Below, piece after piece: positions 50,702 through 59,771 of a stretch of DNA of 64,000 bases. The first letter of the stretch is position 1. Every line of letters begins with the position of its first letter. The stretch lies in assembly GCA_964479695.1 (NCBI GenBank), contig CAYZSO010000001.1, positions 62,001-126,000 on the forward strand, written 5' to 3'. The notes under the pieces were generated by a model. The model was given only the letters and a program-made list of their open reading frames with translations, was not told where the DNA came from and did no database searches. Source of the stretch: JAAYZH01 sp964479695 (lineage in GTDB: Bacteria; Bacillota; Clostridia; Saccharofermentanales; Fastidiosipilaceae). A program made the translations under genes and the position numbers.

Positions 50702-52220
50702 CATCGGTTCCAACGCACCGAAAATGCTCATAGCCGAACAAGGTGAGAAGGGTAAACCCCGCGTGATCGAAACACTCAGAGCCACTCTGTCCCTGGGCGT
50801 TGACACCTATAATAATGGCGTGATTTCCGAAGAGAGTATGAGCAGACTCTGTGACTTGCTGAAACAATTTAAGCATAAGCTTACGGAATATCGAGTTTCT
50901 GATTACCGGGTCGTCGCGACTTCCGCTGTGCGCGAGGCTGTGAATTCGGACTTCGTTCTGGCGAGGATCAGCCAGCTGACGGGAATGGACTGTGAGATCC
51001 TGAGTAATTCGCAGGAACGTTATTTTCATAATTTGGTTCTTTCGGAAAATTTCACTGATTTTCCGGATCTGATCGATAAAGGTGCGATTGTTCTGGACCT
51101 GGGCGCCGGAAGTATCCAGGTTTCGTCTTATTCCCACGGCAGAAGGCTCATGACCCAGAATTTGAAATTGGGCTACCTTCGAGTCAGCGAACTATTTTCC
51201 GAGATGCAGGCCAGATCCAGTGACTTTTCTTCGCTGATGAATGAGTATATCGGCAGTCAATTGGACGCACTGGAACTCTACGGCACGGAGACACAACAGG
51301 CCTTATCGTTAATCGTGGTCGGCAATGACTTAGGGTATCTTCGCTCCTTTGCCGGGCTGACAGAAGATGGGTATTCCTACCTGACGGATGAGCAAGTTGA
51401 AAGTCTCTACAGGAGGCTCTTACGGGAGACGCCTCTGGACCTGACTTTACACCACGGCATACCGGCGGATGTCTCGGAAATTATGCTTCCCGCGACGATG
51501 ATTCTGTATCGCTTCTATAAGCAATACAGTGTGTCCGGAGTCTATATGCCGCCCATGCTTCTGGGGAACGGCGTTCTTCTGGATATGGCCACAGAAACCT
51601 ATCATTACAAACCGAAACATGACCATGTCGCTGACCTCTTGTCCGCTGTCCGGATCATGGCGCTGAAATTCGGCGGCAAAGCTTCGCATCTTGAAGCCAT
51701 GGAGCGGGATGCTGTGGAAATTGCCAGGGCGTTAGGGAAGAAGTATTTCATCAACGACCGTTTCGTCTTGCTCTTGACTGTTTCGGTCTGGTTGTCAGAA
51801 ATAGGGAAATTCATTCATTCTGTGGATTACCCGGTGTATTCCGCGGAGATTATTGAGCACGCTGAATTTATTGGCTTGTCGGATCGCGAAACGGAAATTT
51901 TGTCCGAGAGCATTCGCTTCTTGCCGGGAAATGACGTGCCGGTTGATCCGGAACTCCAGTATCACACGTATAACCACCGCTTGACCGTGCTGCAGATCAC
52001 CGGGATTTTGCGTGTGGTGGATGCCCTGGAGATTTCCAGGAGTAATAAGATCCGCGAGATCAAGGCCGTGCTGAAGAAGAGGACCTTGCGTCTGACTCTG
52101 GTCAGTGATGATGACCTGACTCTCGAAAATTGGGCGGTCAGCGATCGATCCCGTTTGATGAATGAGCTCTTCGGCTTGCAACTGATAATCAAGGTGGTCC
52201 CGCCCGCAGAAAATAAATAG
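50673..52220 (+). CDS. ppx: Ppx/GppA-family exopolyphosphatase with HD domain
   Basis: This protein removes terminal phosphates from polyphosphate or hydrolyses pppGpp. The 515 residues include the actin-like domain with AAIDIGSNAPKMLIAE, where the canonical GSNSxR is altered to GSNAPK, VVATSAVREAVNS and IVLDLGAGSIQVS, where the usual GGGSTE is GAGSIQ. A C-terminal HD-type helical domain (about 310-480) contains the weak motif HAEFIGLSDRE. The altered phosphate loops raise a question over its activity. It lies directly before ppk with 11 bp between, so polyphosphate synthesis and degradation are co-expressed. Confidence 0.9.
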   Translation: MEKKRIAAIDIGSNAPKMLIAEQGEKGKPRVIETLRATLSLGVDTYNNGVISEESMSRLCDLLKQFKHKLTEYRVSDYRVVATSAVREAVNSDFVLARISQLTGMDCEILSNSQERYFHNLVLSENFTDFPDLIDKGAIVLDLGAGSIQVSSYSHGRRLMTQNLKLGYLRVSELFSEMQARSSDFSSLMNEYIGSQLDALELYGTETQQALSLIVVGNDLGYLRSFAGLTEDGYSYLTDEQVESLYRRLLRETPLDLTLHHGIPADVSEIMLPATMILYRFYKQYSVSGVYMPPMLLGNGVLLDMATETYHYKPKHDHVADLLSAVRIMALKFGGKASHLEAMERDAVEIARALGKKYFINDRFVLLLTVSVWLSEIGKFIHSVDYPVYSAEIIEHAEFIGLSDRETEILSESIRFLPGNDVPVDPELQYHTYNHRLTVLQITGILRVVDALEISRSNKIREIKAVLKKRTLRLTLVSDDDLTLENWAVSDRSRLMNELFGLQLIIKVVPPAENK

Positions 52221-52231
52221 GAGTACGTGAC

Positions 52232-54487
52232 ATGGACGAGAGAGAATCCGGCAATTCGGAAACGAAGACAGAAATAACGGATAACTATACCCGATTTATT
52301 AACCGAGAATTGAGCTGGCTTGATTTCAACGAGAGAGTTCTGCTGGAAGCCAGAGATTCTGAGACACCGCTTCTGGAAAGGCTCAGTTTCCTCTCTATTA
52401 CGCAGACCAACCAAGATGAATTCGTTATGGTGAGAATTGCCTCGCTCAAGGATCAAGTTGCCGCCAATGACTACAGCCGTGACGCAGCGGGTCTGACCGC
52501 TACGGAGCAGCTGACGGCGATCAGTGACAAGATGCATGATTTCGCCTCGAAACAGTTCAGCACCTATAATCGCCAGCTCTTGCCGAGACTGGAGAAAGAA
52601 GGGATTTTCATCCTGCCTCATTCCCGCCTCCGCGGCGAGCAAGTGACGTTTGTCAGGAATTATTTCCGCACCACGGTGTATCCCATTCTCACGCCGATGG
52701 CCGTCGACAGCGGGAGGCCCTTTCCTTTGATTCCGAATCGGAGCCAGAATATTGCCGTCTTGCTGGAACATAATGACGAAGAAGATGATGAGCTGCATTT
52801 TGCGACCGTGTTGGTACCGGCCGGACTTCCGCGCCTTTTGAAATTGCCGGTAGAGGAGTTTTCCAGGGAAGCCGGCCTGGACAGCCGGCGAACGCATTGT
52901 TATATCCTCTTGGAAGACGTCATCAACACGTATTTGGACGAGATTTTCTTCGGCCTTCGGATCGTCGCTCGCTGCACTTATCGAATCATCCGCAATGCGG
53001 CGATGGATATTGATGAGGAAGATACCCCGGACCTGATGACCGAAATTGAAAAGCAGCTGAGACAGCGCCAGTGGGGTGAAGTCATCCGACTGGATGTCAG
53101 AGATGATGTGAGCCCCAGGTTACTGGATATTCTCCAAGAGATGATGCATGTGGAAGATGAAGATATCTATTATTCTTCCGCACCGCTGGACTTATCCTTC
53201 ATGGGAAAGCTGAGCCGGGCAAAGGAACTGGTCTACCGGCAGGACCTGCACTACGCACCCTACGAACCGCAGGTGCCGGCCATGTTCGTAGGGCAGGAAG
53301 GGAAGGATATATTCTCCCTGATCGCGGAGAAAGACCGCTTCATCAGCCTGCCTTATGAGAGTTTCGAGCCGGTGACGGAATTTGTCAAACAAGCGGCCCG
53401 AGACCCTGATGTACTGGCAATTAAGCAAACCCTTTACAGAGTCAGCGGCCAGTCGCCCATTATTTCGTATCTTGAGGAAGCAGCCAATAATGGTAAACAG
53501 GTTTTGGTTTTGGTTGAGCTCAAGGCCCGGTTCGATGAGGAAAACAACATCCAATGGGCCAAGAAATTGGAAAGAGCCGGCTGCCACGTCATCTATGGTT
53601 TGGTGGGACTGAAAACCCACAGCAAGATTACGCTGGTTGTACGCCAAGAGGAAGACGGCATCCGCCGCTATCTCCATTTAGGTACCGGAAACTACAACGA
53701 TTCCACAGCCAAAGTCTACACGGACTTAGGAATTTTTACTTGTGCCGAGAGCTTCGGCGCAGATGCTACGGAATTTTTCAATATGATTTCCGGCTATTCA
53801 CAGCCCCTCACCTGGAACCGGCTCATCTCAGCGCCTTATTGGCTTCGTGAACGTTTTAGCGACCTCATCCGCAGGGAAATCGAAAATGCAAAGGTCGGCA
53901 GGGAAGCCTGGATTCACGCCAAGATGAATTCACTCGTGGATGAGAAGATCATTAATGAATTATACGAAGCTTCGGCCGCCGGTGTCATGATTGATCTGGT
54001 TGTGCGAGGGATCTGCTGTCTTCGCGCAGGCGTTCCGGGTTTGTCGGAAAATATTCGGGTCAAATCCATTGTCGGGCGCTATCTGGAGCACAGCCGCATC
54101 TATATTTTCGCTAATGGCGGGAAAAAAGAAATTTATCTCTCTTCCGCCGACTGGATGCCCCGAAATCTGGATCGCCGGATTGAGCTGCTGTTCCCGGTCG
54201 AGGACGAAGCTTGTGTTGAGAGGGTTATGGAAATCATGGATCTCCAGTTCGCCGATACGGAGAGATCACATATCATGCAAGAGGATGGCACGTATAAGAA
54301 GGTCGACCGTCGCGGCAGGCCAAGCCTCGACTCACAGAAAGCACAGGAGATCCTGGCCATTGAGCGGGCAGGCACGGCCGATGCCATAGGGATCGAACGT
54401 GTCTTGAGGCCAATCGTTTCTGTCAAAGAAAGAGAAGATGAAGAAGATCGCTATCAAACGGATTTAGATGAAATCACGGATGATTAA
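52232..54487 (+). CDS. ppk: Polyphosphate kinase 1
   Basis: Ppk1 makes polyphosphate from ATP reversibly. The 751 residues show the N domain (FINRELSWLDFNERVLLEARD), the head domain (SRAKELVYRQDLHY-type region) and two phospholipase-D-like catalytic domains. The active His482 lies in LHLGTGNYND and the second His620 in YLEHSRIYIFANGG. NIQWAKKLERAG and KTHSKITLVVRQ are conserved. TAGGAG precedes the ATG. The C-terminus extends about 60 residues beyond the core with acidic and charged sequence. It ends the aroK-like/ppx/ppk unit. Confidence 0.97.
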   Translation: MDERESGNSETKTEITDNYTRFINRELSWLDFNERVLLEARDSETPLLERLSFLSITQTNQDEFVMVRIASLKDQVAANDYSRDAAGLTATEQLTAISDKMHDFASKQFSTYNRQLLPRLEKEGIFILPHSRLRGEQVTFVRNYFRTTVYPILTPMAVDSGRPFPLIPNRSQNIAVLLEHNDEEDDELHFATVLVPAGLPRLLKLPVEEFSREAGLDSRRTHCYILLEDVINTYLDEIFFGLRIVARCTYRIIRNAAMDIDEEDTPDLMTEIEKQLRQRQWGEVIRLDVRDDVSPRLLDILQEMMHVEDEDIYYSSAPLDLSFMGKLSRAKELVYRQDLHYAPYEPQVPAMFVGQEGKDIFSLIAEKDRFISLPYESFEPVTEFVKQAARDPDVLAIKQTLYRVSGQSPIISYLEEAANNGKQVLVLVELKARFDEENNIQWAKKLERAGCHVIYGLVGLKTHSKITLVVRQEEDGIRRYLHLGTGNYNDSTAKVYTDLGIFTCAESFGADATEFFNMISGYSQPLTWNRLISAPYWLRERFSDLIRREIENAKVGREAWIHAKMNSLVDEKIINELYEASAAGVMIDLVVRGICCLRAGVPGLSENIRVKSIVGRYLEHSRIYIFANGGKKEIYLSSADWMPRNLDRRIELLFPVEDEACVERVMEIMDLQFADTERSHIMQEDGTYKKVDRRGRPSLDSQKAQEILAIERAGTADAIGIERVLRPIVSVKEREDEEDRYQTDLDEITDD

Positions 54488-54531
54488 CGTAAAGATGATA
54501 AACGTAAAGATGATCGTAGTAAGGAGAACAA
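54484..54531. repeat. Short repeats between ppk and the VOC gene
   Basis: AACGTAAAGATGAT(A) occurs twice in tandem, the second grading into GATCGTAGTAAGGAG, which contains the Shine-Dalgarno site of the next gene. Confidence 0.75.
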
Positions 54532-54532
54532 A

Positions 54533-54901
54533 ATGGAATTTCGTTTCATTCACGCAAACATCAATGTCTTAGACCCTGAGAAATCAGTTGCTTTTTACCG
54601 GGAAGCCCTGGGGATGACTGTGTCAAGAGAGAAGGAAGCCTCTGATGGGAGCTTCAAACTCATCTATTTAACGGACAAAGACGGAAAATTCGAGCTGGAA
54701 CTCACCTGGCTTCGCGACAAGAAGGAGCCTTACAATCTGGGAGACAATGAGAGTCACCTGGCCTTTCGTACCGATGATTTCGCAGCGTCCCATGCTCTGC
54801 ACGAGGCAATGGACTGCATCTGCTATGAAAATCCCGGCATGGGCATCTACTTTATCAATGATCCCGATAACTATTGGTTGGAAATCGTTCCTACACGTTA
54901 A
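54533..54901 (+). CDS. VOC/glyoxalase I-like protein
   Basis: This 122-residue single-domain VOC protein resembles lactoylglutathione lyase: FIHANINVLDPEKSVAFYREALGM, the ELELTWL strand, and DPDNYWLEIVPTR at the end. The four metal ligand positions can be traced as His8, Glu (ELT), His in SHLAF and Glu in WLEIV, so a metal-dependent glyoxalase-like activity, detoxifying methylglyoxal adducts, is possible. In Clostridia glutathione is rare, so the true thiol or substrate is unknown. It is preceded by AAGGAG. Confidence 0.88.
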   Translation: MEFRFIHANINVLDPEKSVAFYREALGMTVSREKEASDGSFKLIYLTDKDGKFELELTWLRDKKEPYNLGDNESHLAFRTDDFAASHALHEAMDCICYENPGMGIYFINDPDNYWLEIVPTR

Positions 54902-54972
54902 ACGCAGTAGGTGAAGCTTCTTACTCTGCACCCTCAGCAGTTGTCGAAGATCGTTCCTATGCGTTACGTGAA

Positions 54973-55050
54973 GCAGAGGCAGAGGCAGAGGCAGAGGCAG
55001 ATGGAGAGGCAGAGGCAGAGGCAGATGGAGAGGCAGAGGCAGAGGCAGAA
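54973..55050. repeat. GCAGAG hexanucleotide microsatellite with 24-bp higher-order unit
   Basis: The array is built from GCAGAG with regular variants; the higher-order unit is GCAGAG-GCAGAG-GCAGAT-GGAGAG, present twice, flanked by extra GCAGAG copies, 13 units in all. It lies in the 282-bp spacer between the VOC gene and NfnAB. Frames through it encode only Glu-Ala-rich or Pro-Leu-rich low-complexity peptides, so I do not call a gene. Confidence 0.92.
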
Positions 55051-55183
55051 AATCCTGCATTTTCGCACCAATCTCTGGTTCTTATTAACCAAGCTCGCCG
55101 CTAGGTCTTGTATTGCTCATTTTCTGCAGTAAAATCATTTAATAAATGATTCCGGCCAGAAATCCGAAACCGAAAGGACAAAT

Positions 55184-57448
55184 ATGTTTGAAGTAATCAA
55201 TAAGAAACGTTGGAATGAACAGGTCGTCCAGATGGATGTCAAGGCACCTTTTATTGCGGCCAAAGCCCGGCCCGGCCAGTTCATCATCCTCTCTGTCGAT
55301 GAGGGTGGTGAGAGAATTCCTCTCACAATTAATGATTCGGACCGGCAAGCAGGAACCGTCCGCATCATTTTCCAGATTGTCGGCAAGACTACAAGGCGGC
55401 TCAACGAACTTGAGGTCGGTGACTTCATTCATGACTTTGTCGGCCCCTTGGGGAAACCATCGGAATTGGATGAGTACGAAGGCAAGCGGGTAGCCGTGAT
55501 CGGAGGCGGCCTCGGAACCGCCATCGCCTTTCCCCAAGCAAAATATCTCCATGAGCATGGAGCTGTAGTCGATTTGATCTGCGGTTTCAGAAATAAAGAA
55601 CTCATTCTGCTGGAAGACGAGATGAAAGACATCTGCGCTGAGCTCATCATCGTGACCGATGATGGCTCGAACGGCAACAAAGGTTTCACAACGAATGCCC
55701 TCCAAGCCCGAATTGATAGCGGTATCCACTATGACCTAGTCCTCGCAATCGGTCCCATTATCATGATGAAATTCGTTGCGCAGGTAACAGAACCTTATGG
55801 CATCAAGACCATCGTGTCCATGAACTCCATTATGGTTGACGGGACCGGCATGTGCGGAGGCTGTCGTCTGACCGTCGGCGGGCAAATGGTCTTTGCCTGT
55901 GTCGATGGACCCGACTTCGACGGACACCAAGTGGATTTTGACGAGGCCATGCGCCGCTCCAAGATCTACAAGCGAGAAGAAGTCTTGTCCGATGAACTCC
56001 ACCTCTGCCATCTCACCGGAGAGAAGCACGAGATAGAGAAGCGCAATATGAGCGCAGTCAAGGCACCCATGCCGGAACAACCGGCCGCCGTGCGTTGCCA
56101 TAACTTTTCTGAGGTTGCCCTGGGGTATACCGAAGATGTTGCGATGGAAGAAGCACGTCGCTGCATCCAATGTAAGCATCGTCCCTGTATGAAAGGCTGC
56201 CCCGTCGAAGTGAAAATTCCGGATTTCTTAGCTGCCGTAGCCCAAGGTAATTTCAGCGAAGCGTACGAAATCATCACCGATACGAACGCTTTGCCTGCCG
56301 TCTGCGGCCGTGTCTGCCCCCAAGAATCGCAGTGTGAGCAAGTCTGTGTTCGCGGGATCAAGGGCGAGCCCGTGGCGATCGGCCGCCTCGAACGTTTCGT
56401 CGCCGACTGGTACAGAGAGAACGTTGAGCAAGAGTTAGAAGAACCTGTGACCAATGGCCATAAAGTTGCGGTTGTAGGATCAGGTCCGGCAGGTTTGACT
56501 TGTGCGGGTGATTTGGCCAAAGCCGGCTATGAAGTGACTCTCTTCGAATCTTTCCATGTTGCCGGTGGTGTTCTCATGTACGGTATTCCCGAATTTCGTC
56601 TGCCTAAGGCCATTGTTCAGAAAGAAATCCGCAAGTTGGAAGAGCTGGGTGTCCGAATTGCCACGAACATGGTCATCGGCAAAATCCTGACTATCGATGA
56701 ATTAATGGATACCCATGGTTTCGAAGCGGTCTTCCTGGGGACAGGTGCCGGTTTACCGAATTTCCCGGATATTCCCGGCAAGAACTTCAACGGCGTCTAT
56801 TCCGCCAATGAATTCCTGACGAGAATTAACTTGATGAAGGGCTATCGCTGGCCAATTACCGACACACCGATTCCGATCGGCAAACATGTTGCAGTCCTGG
56901 GCGGCGGCAACGTGGCCATGGATGCCGCGCGCTGCGCTCTGCGCTTAGGTGCGGAACAAGTCGATATCATTTATCGTCGTTCGGAAGAGGAACTTCCGGC
57001 TCGCCGCGAAGAGGTCCATCATGCGAAAGAAGAAGGCGTAAACTTCAAACTGCTGCACAATCCGACGGCCGTTCTTGGTGACGAGAATGGCTGGGTGAAA
57101 GGTCTTGTTCTTGAGCAAATGGAACTAGGTGAACCCGATGCATCCGGTCGTCGCAGCCCCGTGGCGATTCCAAATTCCGAATTTGAGTATCCGATTGATA
57201 CTTTCGTAGTTGCTATCGGTCAGTCACCAAACCCACTGATTAAGCAGACAACACCGGATATTGATGTCAATCGCCGCGGCTGCATAGTCACAGACGACAG
57301 CCAGGAAACCTCCCGTGAAGGCGTGTTCGCAGGTGGTGACGTGGTAACAGGCGCTGCGACCGTGATTCTGGCTATGGGCGCCGGCAAAACCGCTGCGCGT
57401 TCCATCCAAGAGTATATCGAGAAGAAGTCAGCCGTTTCGGTTCACTGA
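55184..57448 (+). CDS. Fused NfnAB: NADH-dependent reduced ferredoxin:NADP+ oxidoreductase
   Basis: NfnAB couples oxidation of reduced ferredoxin plus NADH to reduction of 2 NADP+ by electron bifurcation/confurcation in the cytoplasm. This 754-residue protein appears to be the two subunits in one chain. Residues about 1-280 are NfnA: FAD domain ARPGQFIILS, NAD-binding GGGLGTAIAF and a [2Fe-2S] loop GTGMCGGCRLTVGGQMVFAC. Residues about 300-750 are NfnB, of the GltB small-subunit type: cysteine motifs CIQCKHRPCMKGCP and CGRVCPQESQCEQVC, then two dinucleotide folds (GSGPAGLTCAGDLAKAGYEVTLFE; GGGNVAMDAARCALRLGA). AAAGGAC precedes the start. A terminator follows. Confidence 0.92.
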   Translation: MFEVINKKRWNEQVVQMDVKAPFIAAKARPGQFIILSVDEGGERIPLTINDSDRQAGTVRIIFQIVGKTTRRLNELEVGDFIHDFVGPLGKPSELDEYEGKRVAVIGGGLGTAIAFPQAKYLHEHGAVVDLICGFRNKELILLEDEMKDICAELIIVTDDGSNGNKGFTTNALQARIDSGIHYDLVLAIGPIIMMKFVAQVTEPYGIKTIVSMNSIMVDGTGMCGGCRLTVGGQMVFACVDGPDFDGHQVDFDEAMRRSKIYKREEVLSDELHLCHLTGEKHEIEKRNMSAVKAPMPEQPAAVRCHNFSEVALGYTEDVAMEEARRCIQCKHRPCMKGCPVEVKIPDFLAAVAQGNFSEAYEIITDTNALPAVCGRVCPQESQCEQVCVRGIKGEPVAIGRLERFVADWYRENVEQELEEPVTNGHKVAVVGSGPAGLTCAGDLAKAGYEVTLFESFHVAGGVLMYGIPEFRLPKAIVQKEIRKLEELGVRIATNMVIGKILTIDELMDTHGFEAVFLGTGAGLPNFPDIPGKNFNGVYSANEFLTRINLMKGYRWPITDTPIPIGKHVAVLGGGNVAMDAARCALRLGAEQVDIIYRRSEEELPARREEVHHAKEEGVNFKLLHNPTAVLGDENGWVKGLVLEQMELGEPDASGRRSPVAIPNSEFEYPIDTFVVAIGQSPNPLIKQTTPDIDVNRRGCIVTDDSQETSREGVFAGGDVVTGAATVILAMGAGKTAARSIQEYIEKKSAVSVH

Positions 57449-57487
57449 TTCTGGCCTGAAAACTTCAGAGAATAATCTATTTACGAA

Positions 57488-57516
57488 GCCTTCTGCTGCC
57501 GGCAGAAGGCTTTTTT
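57488..57516 (+). terminator. Terminator after fused NfnAB
   Basis: GCCTTCTGC (57488-57496) pairs with GCAGAAGGC (57502-57510), followed by six T residues. Confidence 0.92.
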
Positions 57517-57623
57517 GACAGCATTGTCACGGCAAGAGCCAGAATTTTTTGTGTATGATAAGTGAACAAATGCTTAGATCAATAAGTAAAATTACAAAAT
57601 CTATTCAAGGAGATTTTTGAGAT

Positions 57624-58592
57624 ATGAAATGGCAGGGCAGAAGACAGAGTACCAACGTCGATGACCGCCGCGGCCGTTCCGGAGGAGGCGGCGGAGGCAG
57701 GATGCCGGGTGGCATGATGGGCGGTGGTTTAGGCCTAGGCGGCATCCTGATTGTCGTTCTCTATTTCCTCTTCGGCGGAGGAGGGGGCTTGGACTTTCTT
57801 GGCTTCGGCACACCGCAAGAGAGTGGCAATAGCGGCACGTATCAGGAAACGGCCTTGGAAGCGGAGCGTCGTCAGTTTCTTTCTGTCGTCTTGGCTGAGA
57901 CAGAGGACACCTGGACTACGGTGTTCGAACAGTACGGACGCACCTACCGGCCTACAACGCTCACTTTGTTTACAGGTCAGGTGAACTCCGGCTGCGGTTA
58001 TGCCTCTGCACAGGTTGGCCCCTTCTACTGCGGAGCGGATAACCGCGTGTATATGGATATGTCCTTTTTCGATCAAATGGAGAACCAGCTTGGGGCCAAA
58101 GGCGATTTTGCCATGGCCTATGTCTTAGCACATGAAGTCGGGCATCACGTGCAGAATGAACTGGGCATTTTAGATCAGGTGAACCGGGCCAGACAAAGTG
58201 CGAGTGAAACGGAGGCAAATGACTTGAGTGTCCGTTTGGAGCTTCAGGCGGACTACTTGGCCGGTGTCTGGGCCCATTATGCGGAACGGGCGAACATCCT
58301 AGAGGCGGGAGACTTGGAAGAAGCGATCACGGCTACACAGGCGATCGGCGATGACACACTTCAGAAAGAAGCGCAAGGGTACGTGGTCCCGGACAGCTTC
58401 ACTCATGGTACCTCAGCCCAACGGACACGTTGGTACATGAAGGGCTTTGAAGCCGGTGACCTATCAGACTACGACACCTTCTCAGCGGCTTCCAGTACGG
58501 ATCTTGCTCTTCCGTTTGCTGCCCCGTTTACTACGATTTACGAATTACCACAATTTGATCTGGCGGAGACGTTCTTGAAGAAAGCTTCCTAA
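57624..58592 (+). CDS. YpfJ-family neutral zinc metallopeptidase
   Basis: This 322-residue protein has a cytoplasmic Gly/Arg-rich N-terminus (RGRSGGGGGGRMPGGMMGGGLG), one membrane helix (about 40-52) followed by another Gly run, and a zinc peptidase-like domain with H170-E-V-G-H174-H (AHEVGHHVQNELG). The SGCGYASAQVGPFYCGADNRVYMDMSFFDQM segment and the LELQADYLAGVWAHYAERA segment (third ligand) are the YpfJ/KPN_02809 family signatures. The substrate is unknown. CAAGGAGA lies ahead of the ATG. Confidence 0.93.
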   Translation: MKWQGRRQSTNVDDRRGRSGGGGGGRMPGGMMGGGLGLGGILIVVLYFLFGGGGGLDFLGFGTPQESGNSGTYQETALEAERRQFLSVVLAETEDTWTTVFEQYGRTYRPTTLTLFTGQVNSGCGYASAQVGPFYCGADNRVYMDMSFFDQMENQLGAKGDFAMAYVLAHEVGHHVQNELGILDQVNRARQSASETEANDLSVRLELQADYLAGVWAHYAERANILEAGDLEEAITATQAIGDDTLQKEAQGYVVPDSFTHGTSAQRTRWYMKGFEAGDLSDYDTFSAASSTDLALPFAAPFTTIYELPQFDLAETFLKKAS

Positions 58593-58619
58593 GTTCCCGG
58601 AATCGTGTTATTTTATGAA

Positions 58620-58649
58620 ACGCCGGCTCATCATAGACCGGCGTATTTT
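58620..58649 (+). terminator. Probable weak terminator after the YpfJ-like gene
   Basis: ACGCCGG (58620-58626) pairs with CCGGCGT (58638-58644) around an 11-base loop and is followed by ATTTT. Confidence 0.6.
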
Positions 58650-58670
58650 CGAGTGTAAAAGAGGCATTGA

Positions 58671-59429
58671 ATGGAAAATCAGTGGTCCCGATCGAAGCTA
58701 ATGATCGGGGATGAGGGACTTGCGAAACTGCGCAAGGCGCGGGTGGCGGTCTTTGGCCTGGGAGGGGTCGGCGGACAAGCGGTTGAAGCTCTTGCGAGAA
58801 GCGGTGTGGGAAGCTTGGATCTGATCGACGGAGACTGCTACAGTGAGAGCAACCTGAATCGCCAGATTCATGCCCTTCACTCCACAATCGGTCGCAGGAA
58901 GGCGGAGGTTGTGAAGGAACGAATTTTGGATATTGACCCTGCCATCACGGTGAGAACATATCCACTATTTTTTACTGCCGAGACTTGCGGGGAGGTGCCT
59001 TTGGCCGAATTCGACTATGTCATTGACGCGATTGACATGGTGACGGCGAAGCTCTTCCTGATTGAAACGTGTCACAAACTGGGAATTCCGGTCATCTGCA
59101 GTGCGGGAGCGGGGAACAAGCTGCACCCGGATCGGGTCGAAGTGGCTGATATCTCGAAAACCTCGATGGATCCTCTGGCTCGTGTCCTGCGCAAAGAACT
59201 GCGAAAACGCGGCGTCGATCATCTGAAGGTTGTGTATTCACAAGAAGAGCCCGTGAAACGGCCGGCCGCGGAAGAAATGATGGAAGAATTGAATCCGACC
59301 TTGACAAATGAGGAAGGCCAAATCACCCGCTGGTCCAGAACCGTGGGAAGCATGGCCTTTGTGCCGGCGGCGACGGGTTTGTTGCTGGCTTCTGAAGTTG
59401 TTTCTGATCTCTTGCAAATGGCAAGCTAG
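58671..59429 (+). CDS. tcdA: tRNA threonylcarbamoyladenosine dehydratase (TcdA)
   Basis: TcdA activates tRNA t6A with ATP and cyclises it to ct6A, and is a ThiF/MoeB/HesA-like E1 protein. The 252 residues have the nucleotide motif VFGLGGVGGQAVEALARSGVG, DLIDGDCYSESNLNRQIHAL, VIDAIDMVTAKLFLIETC and SAGAGNKLHPDRVEVADISKT, with the Arg-rich RVLRKELRKRGV and the helical C-terminus. The zinc-binding CxxC pair of MoeB/ThiF is absent, as in TcdA. A possible alternative is another E1-like protein, but TcdA fits best. Confidence 0.92.
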   Translation: MENQWSRSKLMIGDEGLAKLRKARVAVFGLGGVGGQAVEALARSGVGSLDLIDGDCYSESNLNRQIHALHSTIGRRKAEVVKERILDIDPAITVRTYPLFFTAETCGEVPLAEFDYVIDAIDMVTAKLFLIETCHKLGIPVICSAGAGNKLHPDRVEVADISKTSMDPLARVLRKELRKRGVDHLKVVYSQEEPVKRPAAEEMMEELNPTLTNEEGQITRWSRTVGSMAFVPAATGLLLASEVVSDLLQMAS

Positions 59430-59566
59430 TAAATCCCACATGTTATCCAGAACCTTGCAGGAACCTCGAAACAAGCTTGACGTGACGTTGAAACAAGCTT
59501 GCAGGAACCTTAAAAATTCCGGAAATATAAAAACCCCGCAAACTACGAAGAGTGCGGGGGTTCTTG
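59430..59566. repeat. Spacer with duplicated units and bidirectional hairpin
   Basis: TTGCAGGAACCT occurs twice and GAAACAAGCTTG twice between 59454 and 59512. A hairpin, AACCCCGCA/TGCGGGGGTT (59530-59562), can terminate the tRNA transcript on the minus strand (TTTTTAT downstream) and tcdA on the plus strand. Confidence 0.75.
59530..59562. terminator. Terminator of the tRNA-Gly/tRNA-Arg unit and tcdA
   Basis: AACCCCGCA pairs with TGCGGGGGTT around a 12-14-base loop; T residues follow on the minus strand and TTCTTG on the plus strand. Confidence 0.75.
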
Positions 59567-59643
59567 TGGTGAGCCCAGCAGGGCTCGAACCTGCGACCCA
59601 CAGCTTAGAAGGCTGTTGCTCTATCCAGCTGAGCTATGGACCC
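59567..59643 (-). tRNA. tRNA-Arg (TCT)
   Basis: A 77-nt tRNA on the minus strand with acceptor GGGTCCA/TGGGCTC (with two G-U pairs), D arm, anticodon loop CTTCTAA (TCT, reads AGA/AGG), T loop GTTCGAGCC and encoded CCA. Confidence 0.97.
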
Positions 59644-59646
59644 ACA

Positions 59647-59720
59647 TGGAGCAGGTGAAGGGAATCGAACCCTCATAATCAGCTTGGAAGGCTGATGTTC
59701 TACCACTAAACTACACCTGC
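59647..59720 (-). tRNA. tRNA-Gly (TCC)
   Basis: A 74-nt tRNA on the minus strand with acceptor GCAGGTG/CACCTGC, anticodon loop CTTCCAA (TCC), T loop GTTCGATTC and encoded CCA. It lies 3 bp upstream of tRNA-Arg on the same transcript. Confidence 0.97.
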
Positions 59721-59771
59721 ATCTGGCGAATCTCAGAGAGGAGAAAGGCCTCCTCGCGAAAACGCTTGATA

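Noticed and set aside
54874..55104. 76-residue Glu/Ala-rich open frame across the GCAGAG repeats
   Set aside because: It is produced by the microsatellite, overlaps the VOC gene's end and has no ribosome binding site; other frames across the repeat are equally open.
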